Part shown: piece by piece, positions 57,175-64,000 of the stretch | Layout of the letters: the number at the start of each line of letters is the position of its first letter | Position numbering within the stretch: position 1 is the first letter of the stretch | Assembly (NCBI GenBank): GCA_002292285.1 | Contig: DBBP01000032.1 | Coordinates: forward strand, 1 to 64,000 | Direction of reading: 5' to 3' | Source: Proteobacteria bacterium UBA981 | Lineage (GTDB): Bacteria; Pseudomonadota; Gammaproteobacteria; Ga0077536 | DNA length: 64,000 bases | Program-made: the position numbers and the translations under genes | The notes under the pieces: generated by a model | Seen by the model: the letters and a program-made list of their open reading frames with translations, nothing else | What the model was told of the DNA's origin: nothing | Databases searched by the model: none

Positions 57175-58581
57175 CTACGCCCGATCGACCCACGGCAGCG
57201 GCCGGGTCCCAAGACGGTCCCGCAACGTTGGACCCTCGAACGCCTTGCGGAAGCGACCGCGGCGCTGAAGTTCAGCGAGCACAGGCGCAAGTTCGTCGAT
57301 CGAACCGGGCATGTGTACAGTGGAGAACATAAATCCATCCGCGCCCTCTGCGTCGATAATTTGTTCCATCTGATCGGCGACCTGGTCGACCGTGCCGACG
57401 ACTTTCGGAACGATCGACTGGGCGTTAGCAATGCACAGGTCGCGTACAGTTGGCTCTTCGACGTGCGGGTAGGCGTAGAGGTGGGGCGTTTTGCTCGCCG
57501 CGTCGGCCGAGCTTGCCATGGTCAGTTCGAATATCGACTGTATACCTGCGAACTCCTTGGCGTCGAGATCGGACAGTTTTGTGTCGAAAGGGACTTGTGC
57601 GAAATTCCATGAGGCGTATCCCGAACACCATGCGAGGCCGGCTTCGGCCGTAGCAAGCTCAATTAATTTCTCATATTTTTCCTGCGCAGCGGCTTCTGAG
57701 ACACCGACGATGGGGAATATACCTGTCAGAATCGCGAGATCCGATTCGCGCCGGCCTTCGTTAGCTACGCGGTCTTTAACATCGCGATAGTAGCTCTGCA
57801 TGGCGGGCAGATCCGGGCTGATGGTAAACACGCCTTCGGCGTGCCGGGCTGCGAATTGTCGGCCGCGCGGAGATTGGCCAGCCTGAAAGATCACCGGGAT
57901 CTCCTGAGGCGAGCGCGGTAGCTGCAACGGACCGCGACACTGAAAGTATTCCCCTTGGAAATTGATCTCGTGGACCTTGTCGGGATCGGCGAACATGGGT
58001 AGCGCGGCGTCGCGAACCAGTGCATCCGGATCCCAGCTTTGCCAAAGCTGATAGCAGACCTGCATGAATTCCTCGGCCCGCTCGTAGCGAGCGTCATGCT
58101 CGCGCAGTTCGATCCCAAGGTTGTCCGCGAGGCCACCAGGATTAAGCCCGGTGACGATGTTAAATCCGACCCGCCCCTTTGAGAGATGGTCCATGGTCGA
58201 CGCCATCCGTGCAAACGTCCACGGGTTCAGTTCTTCCGTGTTGACGGTCGCGACAGAAGCAAGCTCCGGCGCCATCATGGTTACTGCCGTGACGAAGGTC
58301 GGGGCGAAGAACTCAATGGTCTGGCTGCCGTAGCGCAGCGAGGTCGCAGGACTGTTTTCGTTGCTGTTGTAAATGGCACCGCCATCGCCGACAAAGAACG
58401 CATCGACCTTCATTGCCTCGAGGGTGCGCGCAACGCGTGCCCAGACATCCGGTTCGAGCGGATTGTAGATGCCACCAAGCATTTCCTGGGGATGGCGCCA
58501 TCCATCGGGATAATGATGCACAAAAGGTGGGAAGGTGAAGAGCGTGAAGTGCATCTGTTTCTTTGAATTCGCTGGCGCCAT
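57175..58581 (-). CDS. NtaA/DszA-type FMNH2-dependent monooxygenase 2
   Basis: A 468-residue paralogous flavin monooxygenase. It has MHFTLFTFPPFVHHYPDGW at the N-terminus, KVDAFFVGDGGAIYN, ATVNTEELNPWTFARMASTM, LSKGRVGFNIVTGLNPGG and LPRSPQEIPVIFQAGQSPRG. Start follows AGTAGGAAGACTCC. Convergent with the 55.6 kb copy, from which it clearly differs in sequence, so the pair is not a recent duplication. Substrate unknown. Confidence 0.92.
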   Translation of the reverse strand: MAPANSKKQMHFTLFTFPPFVHHYPDGWRHPQEMLGGIYNPLEPDVWARVARTLEAMKVDAFFVGDGGAIYNSNENSPATSLRYGSQTIEFFAPTFVTAVTMMAPELASVATVNTEELNPWTFARMASTMDHLSKGRVGFNIVTGLNPGGLADNLGIELREHDARYERAEEFMQVCYQLWQSWDPDALVRDAALPMFADPDKVHEINFQGEYFQCRGPLQLPRSPQEIPVIFQAGQSPRGRQFAARHAEGVFTISPDLPAMQSYYRDVKDRVANEGRRESDLAILTGIFPIVGVSEAAAQEKYEKLIELATAEAGLAWCSGYASWNFAQVPFDTKLSDLDAKEFAGIQSIFELTMASSADAASKTPHLYAYPHVEEPTVRDLCIANAQSIVPKVVGTVDQVADQMEQIIDAEGADGFMFSTVHMPGSIDELAPVLAELQRRGRFRKAFEGPTLRDRLGTRPLPWVDRA

Positions 58582-58810
58582 GGAGTCTTCCTACTGAACG
58601 GCTTGATTGGGTCTGCGGGTCACCGGGGGGGTGCTGTCGACTGTCCCGCAGGCTTGATTGAATCTATCTAAGGTCCGACTTCCGAGCTTCCACGCAGACG
58701 TAAAGTGTCCGTGGGAAATGAGCATTTCGGAAGGTCGCGTATAAGTTAGTCGGTAGGTGGTCCTGTGGCAACTCTTGGCAAGCGCAGGCGAGCCCTGGCA
58801 TGGCCCGAAC

Positions 58811-59420
58811 TCAGCCTGATTTCGATAGGCCATCAGGATACTGAATATTCCTCAATCCGTTCCAACCTTGACGGGCTTGGTCCATCGTTGCGTTGATCGT
58901 GTAGCAGTCCAAGTGCTTTGAAGCAACATCGACTCTAAGCAAATCTTTCCCCCAGTTCATCTTGACGGCCTCGCGGTAGGTGAAAAGCGAATCCTCAAAC
59001 CTCTCATCGAGGCAAAGTTTACCCGAGTCCACAATCACCCATGCCTGCTCTGCCTCAACCCACATCAGGTTCTTCCGATTAAGGTCGATGATATGAGCGT
59101 TCTTACCAGCGATATCGAACAACAGATCACTTAAGGCTCCGACTGGCGGCAGGTTCGGAGCAAAGCGTGCCTTTCCACCCAATCCTGTGCCCACTGATCG
59201 CCTCTAGCGCCATCGATAAATTCCCTGATGACGAAATCTTTTCCATGCTCAACGAGCTTCGCATCGCGCAGATTCAGCGTCCGATACCCTTCGGCTTTGT
59301 CCAATTCTCGAGAGCAGGAGTCAAGCGTATCTTCAGCACGATTCCTGGCGACCTTTAAGGCGAATGATTTGATATAGGTTCTTCTCTTGACGCGATAGAC
59401 ATCCCCCTTCTGCCGGAGTC
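58811..59420 (-). pseudogene. Twice-frameshifted decayed gene, possible kinase-fold protein
   Basis: The leftward strand contains a decayed gene whose pieces swap frame twice. A first frame ends PLKIVLTPAEGG near 59402; a second (about 59398 to a stop at 59131-59133) reads DVYRVKRRTYIKSFALKVAR, then ELDKAEGYRTL and DFVIREFIDGARGDQWAQDW; the first frame resumes (58811-59194) with PPVGALSDLLFDIAGKNAHI, IDLNRKNLMW and WVIVDSGKLC. The order Ala-Leu-Lys, then a catalytic-loop-like HIIDLNRKNLMW, then VIVD suggests a protein-kinase or phosphotransferase fold; this is inference. The two frame changes compensate, and no clear start codon remains. Confidence 0.45.
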
Positions 59421-59590
59421 AATACAATCTTCAACGGTCTATTCCCCGGCAAACCGGAGGCGTCGCTCTGACGGGGAATGATTCGTGGCTGACATTAGTG
59501 ATTGCGTTTCATTAGTAAGAGAAAGTTATTCTTCAACGGGGCGCGTTTGCGTCAGCGTCAAGCGTCGCGAGTCGTAATAGATTCCAGGGC

Positions 59591-61240
59591 TCATCGAGTA
59601 CCCGTGATAACGTCTACCGGAACGCCAGTGCGGGGTTTGATTTCACAATGGCCTTGTTTGGCGTTGATCTGCTCGAGATAGGCCACCATCGGTTTGTTGT
59701 GGCTGCGCATGGCGATGCATAAAGGGGTTTCCCCTGCGGCACTCAACACATTGATATCCACACCTGCGTCAACCAACACTCGCATGCTGTCGGTGCCTTC
59801 CCAGCGGGTCTTCGCGGCATGATGGACAACGGTCCAGCCGTCGTTATCCAACGCATACAGGTCCGCGCCATGCTCAATAGCTTGCTTGACGAGTTCCTGG
59901 TGAGCGTTCTTTAGTGCCACGACGATCAACGACGTGCCTTGGTCGTTTTTGCTGTTCGGATCGGCGCCAAGTTCGAGCAATAGGCCGGGCAAATATTTTT
60001 TTCTTTCTTCCAGAGTGTAGAACGCATGTACCAGTGGTTCACCCCGATAGTCGCCATTGACATCCAGGCCCAGGGCGGCAAAACGGCGGATGTTGTCCAC
60101 GTGAGACCCTCTCAGCGCAGCGGCCAGTGCGTTACGACCTTTATCATCAGCCCGAGCCGGGTCTGCGCCGTGTTCCAGAAGTAGCTCGGTGACGCCATCC
60201 CGTTCGGGTTTCATGGCCGAAAACTGCAAATGAAATCCGCCATTCGCGTCGGCCCCTCGGCTCAGCAATTTCTCTACCAGTGCCGCCTGGTTTTGTTCGA
60301 CTGCCCGTCGCAGATGTGGCGTTGCGATGATGCCGGCGCTGAGGCATAAGTCGATCCAGGTTTCATCGTTTGCCTTTATTGCTGCACCGAGCGTCGATTC
60401 GTTATCCCGTGCTTCTTCTGTGGTGAGGGTGTGGCCCGCGGCCAGGATCATTTTCGCCACTTCAAAACGTTGCTGGCGAAGTGCAGTTTCCAGTGCTGGA
60501 CAGTCGCCCGTCACGACAGTCGTCGGTGTCACGAGGCGCTCGACTAGCGGTCGGTGAGCTGGTTCTACATCGTTCGGCGCCATGCGCGCGAGCAAAGCAC
60601 AAAACGCCGTAGTGCCTGAGGCGTCAGCCAGGTTGGGATCGGCGCCGGCATCGGCCAGCAGCTTCGCTGCATCAAATTGCCTGCTGACCACTGCGCGATG
60701 AAATGGCGACGACCCACTATGACTCTTAAGATTGGGGTCGGCGCCAGCGGCGAGCAGTGCCGCAGTAAGTGTGGTGTCGGTACCGGCTGCGCGCAGTAAC
60801 GCCGTATCACCGTCGGGTCGCAGTCGGTTGACGTCCGCTCCGGCCTGAACTAATCGCGCTACCCGCTTCGGATCAGCTTCGCGTTGCTCGACCAATCGAA
60901 CCAATTCGCGGTCCGCCGGGTGCAGTTGTTCGAGATACTCGAGCTCAGCCAACTCCGCGACTTCCTCTGTGACGCCAAACCAATGAAGGTTAACGCCGGC
61001 AACAATCATCAAGTAGACGAAAATGGCTGAGGCAACTCCGCGCCGCTTTTGTATCAGCGCCAGAATCACGCTGGCCGACCCTGCCATCGCGTGAACCAAT
61101 ACCATCAGGTACCACGGCAAGATCAGGATCAGCGATTCCATCCCGGAGGTGCCAACTACTGCGATGCTGGCCAGCAAGATTCCCATGCTCAGGAGCACGA
61201 GGATAAAAAGGCCTTTCACCATATCGTGAGCGAAGTTCAC
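59591..61240 (-). CDS. Membrane-anchored ankyrin-repeat protein
   Basis: A 549-residue protein with two to three N-terminal membrane helices (FILVLLSMGILLASIAVVGT, then ILPWYLMVLVHAMAGSASVI and AIFVYLMIVAGVNLHWFGV), followed from about residue 120 by some nine to eleven ankyrin repeats: RLVQAGADVNRLRPDGDTALL, ALLAAGADPNLKSHSGSSPFHRAV, LLADAGADPNLADASGTTAF and later copies such as LVDAGVDINVLSAAGETPLCIAM. The start is GTG at 61238-61240 without a strong ribosome binding site; ATG at 61222 is another choice. The ankyrin part would lie in cytoplasm or periplasm to bind proteins. Function unknown. Confidence 0.85.
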   Translation of the reverse strand: MNFAHDMVKGLFILVLLSMGILLASIAVVGTSGMESLILILPWYLMVLVHAMAGSASVILALIQKRRGVASAIFVYLMIVAGVNLHWFGVTEEVAELAELEYLEQLHPADRELVRLVEQREADPKRVARLVQAGADVNRLRPDGDTALLRAAGTDTTLTAALLAAGADPNLKSHSGSSPFHRAVVSRQFDAAKLLADAGADPNLADASGTTAFCALLARMAPNDVEPAHRPLVERLVTPTTVVTGDCPALETALRQQRFEVAKMILAAGHTLTTEEARDNESTLGAAIKANDETWIDLCLSAGIIATPHLRRAVEQNQAALVEKLLSRGADANGGFHLQFSAMKPERDGVTELLLEHGADPARADDKGRNALAAALRGSHVDNIRRFAALGLDVNGDYRGEPLVHAFYTLEERKKYLPGLLLELGADPNSKNDQGTSLIVVALKNAHQELVKQAIEHGADLYALDNDGWTVVHHAAKTRWEGTDSMRVLVDAGVDINVLSAAGETPLCIAMRSHNKPMVAYLEQINAKQGHCEIKPRTGVPVDVITGTR

Positions 61241-61566
61241 TGAAAGCGAGTTCCTGATTAGTTGTCAGGCACCAAGCCTATCCAATCAGGCAGCTGAGTA
61301 CGATGATGAGTGCCATGTTTTCAGGTGCTATTGCGGTTCGTCTACTGCGCGCAGAACGTCCCCCCCCCCCGCGGCGTTGGTGTTTTTGTATGGGCCAACG
61401 CGAATCCCGGAAAATTGATAGCGTAAAATACGTCGGCCGCTGTTCCGCCGCGGCGTAGCGATACCTCAGCAGACAACGGATCACCGCAATCCCGGCACGG
61501 TCAGATTCACAGCCCGTGCGGGATGAATGGTTACGCGTTGTTTCTGTTAGCGCGCCACAGCATTTA
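61241..61566. other. Divergent intergenic region with poly-C tract
   Basis: About 325 bases between the ankyrin gene and the EamA gene, with promoters for both. It includes an 11-base C homopolymer at 61360-61370. Confidence 0.5.
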
Positions 61567-62454
61567 ATGAGGACGTTCACTATCGAGATCTGGATCCCGA
61601 TTACTTTAGTCGCAGCGTTCCTGCAGAACCTGCGCTCGCTGTTGCAGCGTCGCTTAACCGGCGAACTGTCGGTCAACGGCGCCGCTTACGTGCGGTTTTG
61701 CTACGCGGTTCCTTTCGCGTGGTTGTATATGCTGGTGTTGTGGCAAGGCGAGCCGCGGGGTTTTAACGTCGCGTTCTTTGGCTACGCCTTAACGGGAGGT
61801 CTTGCCCAGATTATTGCTACTTCGGCGTTGCTCGCGTCGTTTACTCAAGGAAAGTTCGCCGTCGGCACGGCGTTCTCCAAGACAGAGACTGCCCAAGCTG
61901 CCATGTTCGGGTTGCTCGTCCTCGGGGACGCCATCGACGTTTGGGGCGTCGGTGGGATTGGCGTCAGTCTTCTTGGTGTGTTCCTGCTATCCGGCCACTA
62001 TCGCAGTGATGAGCTTTTCAGGCCGAGCCGAGTCATGTTGATGGGAATCGTCGCGGGCGCCGGGTTCGCGGCCTCTGCAGTGTGCTTTCGCGGCGCCAGT
62101 CTCTCGTTGGACGTCGGCACGGTGGTAGAGCGTGCCAGCCTTACTGTGGTGACGACCGTTACGCTGCAGACGCTGATCATGGGTACATTTCTGCACTTTC
62201 GCGAACCGGGCCAGTTGCAACGCGTTGCCAGAAGTTGGCGAGCAGCGGTGTGGATTGGGGCAATTGGTGCGGTCGCGTCAGTAGGTTGGTTCACCGCAAT
62301 GACGCTGACCAACGCCGCGGTCGTGCGCGCGGTCGGACAAGTGGAACTGCTTTTTGCGGTACTGACGTCGGTGCTGTTTTTCGGTGAGCATCTTGGCCCG
62401 CGCGAGCTACTTGGTATCGCGCTCCTGGTGGCCGGCATACTACTGCTGATTTAG
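61567..62454 (+). CDS. DMT/EamA-family permease
   Basis: A 295-residue drug/metabolite transporter with about ten membrane helices and the EamA double fold: FLQNLRSLLQRRLTGELS near the start, VNGAAYVRFCYAVPFAWLYM, FAVGTAFSKTETAQAAMFGLL, then a second half with VWIGAIGAVASVGWFTAMTL, VRAVGQVELLFAVLTSVLFF and GIALLVAGILLLI. The ATG at 61567 is chosen over an in-frame start at 61516 for lack of membrane-like residues upstream. Substrate unknown. Confidence 0.9.
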   Translation: MRTFTIEIWIPITLVAAFLQNLRSLLQRRLTGELSVNGAAYVRFCYAVPFAWLYMLVLWQGEPRGFNVAFFGYALTGGLAQIIATSALLASFTQGKFAVGTAFSKTETAQAAMFGLLVLGDAIDVWGVGGIGVSLLGVFLLSGHYRSDELFRPSRVMLMGIVAGAGFAASAVCFRGASLSLDVGTVVERASLTVVTTVTLQTLIMGTFLHFREPGQLQRVARSWRAAVWIGAIGAVASVGWFTAMTLTNAAVVRAVGQVELLFAVLTSVLFFGEHLGPRELLGIALLVAGILLLI

Positions 62455-62487
62455 CGCACCGGGACGGAACAGGAAAACGTGGTCTGT

Positions 62488-62507
62488 CCCCGACTTCTAC
62501 GTCGGGG
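62488..62507 (+). terminator. Possible terminator after the EamA gene
   Basis: CCCCGAC-TTCTAC-GTCGGGG forms a perfect seven-base-pair stem with a six-base loop, 33 bases after the stop. There is no U-tract. Confidence 0.4.
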
Positions 62508-62563
62508 AGCTATCCACAAACTGAAGCTAATCAGCGGCGCTTTACGCGTTTGTCGAGGATGAC

Positions 62564-63547
62564 TTACGCGCTTACCGTCATCCCGCCGAGCCGTTCGCGA
62601 ACAATAGCGTTGGCTTCGCTCATGATGCGATCGATGAGTTCCTGACAGCTGGGGACATCGTGGATTAATCCGGCGACCATACCGCACGACCAGACACCGG
62701 CGTCCATATCGCCGTCTTGCATCACTTTCGGATAAACACCGCCCGCAACTTCGTCGAGAATGTCTTCGAACTTGATCTCGCCGCCAAGTTTTTTCTCTTT
62801 CTCCAGGAGACGCTCGGTTGCGGCGTTGACCAAGACCCGTTCAGTATTACGCAGAGGCCGCATGACGAGGCGGGTATCGAGTTCAGTGGCCGCAATCAGC
62901 GCCTGCTTAACATTCTCATGGACTGGCGCTTCGCGCGTGGCGATAAAACGCGTGCCCATATTGATACCTTCAGCCCCCATCGCAAGTGCGCCGACCAGCG
63001 ATCGGCCGTCGGCCATGCCGCCCGAGGCCACGAAGGGAATTTCGAGTTCATCTGCCGCCCGCGGCAGTAATATGAAGTTAGGTATGTCGTCTTCGCCTGG
63101 ATGTCCGCCGCACTCGAAGCCATCGACGGAAACTGCGTCGCAACCAATCGATTGTGCCTTGAGCGAATGTCGTACTGAGGTGCATTTGTGGATGACCTTG
63201 ATGCCGGCATCGTGAAGTGCAGGCAGCACCTGTTGCGGGTTTCTACCGGCCGTTTCTACAATCTTCACGCCGCCATCGATAATCGCTTTCACATACGCCG
63301 GATAGTCAGGCGTTGATAACGAGGGCAGAAAAGTCAGATTGACCGCGAACGGTTTGTCGGTGAGGTCATGACAGCGCGCGATCTCGTCGGCGAGTTTCGC
63401 CGCACTGGGTTGGGTCAGACCGGTAATCGTGCCCAGTCCGCCTGCATTTGAAACCGCCGCGGCCAGCTCAGCGAAACCAACGTAGTGCATCCCGCCCTGG
63501 ATAATCGGATGTTCGATACCGAATAGATCTGTAATGCGCGTTTTCAT
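62564..63547 (-). CDS. Nitronate monooxygenase-family flavoprotein
   Basis: A 327-residue FMN protein of the nitronate monooxygenase/2-nitropropane dioxygenase family. It has GIEHPIIQGGMHYVG and AAVSNAGGLGTITGL at the N-terminus, DAVSVDGFECGGHPGEDD with the catalytic region, ASGGMADGRSLVGALAMGAEGINMGTRF and a GLIHDVPSCQELIDRIM end. It oxidises nitronates or, in related members, acts as an enoyl reductase-like enzyme. GAAGGACACC before the ATG supports the start. Confidence 0.9.
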   Translation of the reverse strand: MKTRITDLFGIEHPIIQGGMHYVGFAELAAAVSNAGGLGTITGLTQPSAAKLADEIARCHDLTDKPFAVNLTFLPSLSTPDYPAYVKAIIDGGVKIVETAGRNPQQVLPALHDAGIKVIHKCTSVRHSLKAQSIGCDAVSVDGFECGGHPGEDDIPNFILLPRAADELEIPFVASGGMADGRSLVGALAMGAEGINMGTRFIATREAPVHENVKQALIAATELDTRLVMRPLRNTERVLVNAATERLLEKEKKLGGEIKFEDILDEVAGGVYPKVMQDGDMDAGVWSCGMVAGLIHDVPSCQELIDRIMSEANAIVRERLGGMTVSA

Positions 63548-63714
63548 TCCATGGTGTCCTTCGTTTGAATCGTAGCGACATTGCGCTGTGGTTTAGGTGA
63601 ACCGCTCAGTATGACCGATAGGGACGGCACCACGTTTTCCCTACAGAAGTTTGTCGACGTACCGAGTTCGTTTAGCCTTTTTTTCCTGTAATGGACTTAA
63701 AAATGGGCCTGGCG

Positions 63715-64000
63715 CTATTTCGTGACCAATCTGCTGAGACCACTGTCATCGGCAGCCATGTCAGCTTCCAGCTGTTTAAAATCAACGGCGTGAGGCACGG
63801 CAATGCCACGTTGGCAGGCCGGTCGCGCTTCGAGCCTTTCCATCCACGCATTTAAATGCTCAAGGCCTGCGACGCTCGTGCCACCCCAGAAGTGAATTCG
63901 TACCCAACACCAATTCGCAATATCGGCGAGGGAATACTCGTCGCACAAGTAGTCGCGACCGTCGAGTTGGCGATCGAGTACTTCGTACAGCCGCCGACAT
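63715..64000 (-). CDS. Glutathione S-transferase, partial (C-terminal end)
   Basis: Truncated by the window end. The visible 95 residues begin RRLYEVLDRQLDGRDYL, continue DEYSLADIANWCWVRIHFWG and LEARPACQRGIAVPHA, and stop at 63715. The ADIANWCWVRI motif is identical to that in the GST at 46928-47566, so they are related. The N-terminal thioredoxin-like half lies outside. Confidence 0.85.
   Translation of the reverse strand, partial: CRRLYEVLDRQLDGRDYLCDEYSLADIANWCWVRIHFWGGTSVAGLEHLNAWMERLEARPACQRGIAVPHAVDFKQLEADMAADDSGLSRLVTK

Overview
The window looks like the chromosome of an environmental, probably gammaproteobacterial, aerobe. The basis is a czcI-czcC-czcB-czcA-ordered metal efflux operon, copA/copB, a yghU-type glutathione transferase, a PEP-CTERM surface protein, a class III cyclase fused to TPR repeats, and an unusually dense set of flavin, Rieske and glutathione enzymes. 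The taxonomic guess is inference; no rRNA, tRNA or housekeeping marker gene is present. No CRISPR array, prophage or transposase gene was seen.

Left part (1-18 kb): an MMPL/RND exporter; a one-helix small membrane protein bracketed by two direct copies of a ~165 bp miniature inverted-repeat element; a luciferase-like oxidoreductase; the copper pair copA-copB read leftwards; a third copy of the miniature element; a cyclase/TPR sensor; and a very large repetitive exported protein ending in a PEP-CTERM anchor. That last gene is split by a 10-bp tandem duplication at 15061-15080. A cytochrome c/PQQ dehydrogenase of the polyvinyl-alcohol dehydrogenase type follows.

Middle (18-25 kb): a GFA-family gene broken by an in-frame amber codon, then a leftward czc operon. 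In transcription order it holds a His-rich exported protein, an outer membrane factor, a periplasmic adaptor and a CzcA-type pump whose D402/D408/E415 numbering matches the zinc/cobalt/cadmium class.

Right part (25-64 kb): a long accessory catabolic region. It contains two Baeyer-Villiger monooxygenases, an FAD hydroxylase fused to a cytochrome b5 domain, VOC proteins, several SDR dehydrogenases, three complete glutathione transferases plus one cut by the window end, two DsbA/2-hydroxychromene-2-carboxylate-isomerase-like proteins, a nitroreductase, an AraC regulator divergent from a Rieske ferredoxin and an N-acyl-D-amino-acid-deacylase-like amidohydrolase, an epoxide hydrolase, a Rieske oxygenase, two NtaA/DszA-type flavin monooxygenases and a nitronate monooxygenase. 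Many are single genes with their own regulators, so this reads as a collection of small xenobiotic or cyclic-ketone modules rather than one operon. A TetR-NTF2-SDR-GST operon ends in a DMT transporter gene destroyed by a fourth miniature element. A doubly frameshifted gene that may have been a kinase-fold protein lies next to a membrane-anchored ankyrin-repeat protein.

The most notable observations are the reversible-looking frameshift in the PEP-CTERM repeat protein, the FAD-monooxygenase/cytochrome b5 fusion, the miniature element family with its gene disruption, and the density of unlinked oxygenases.
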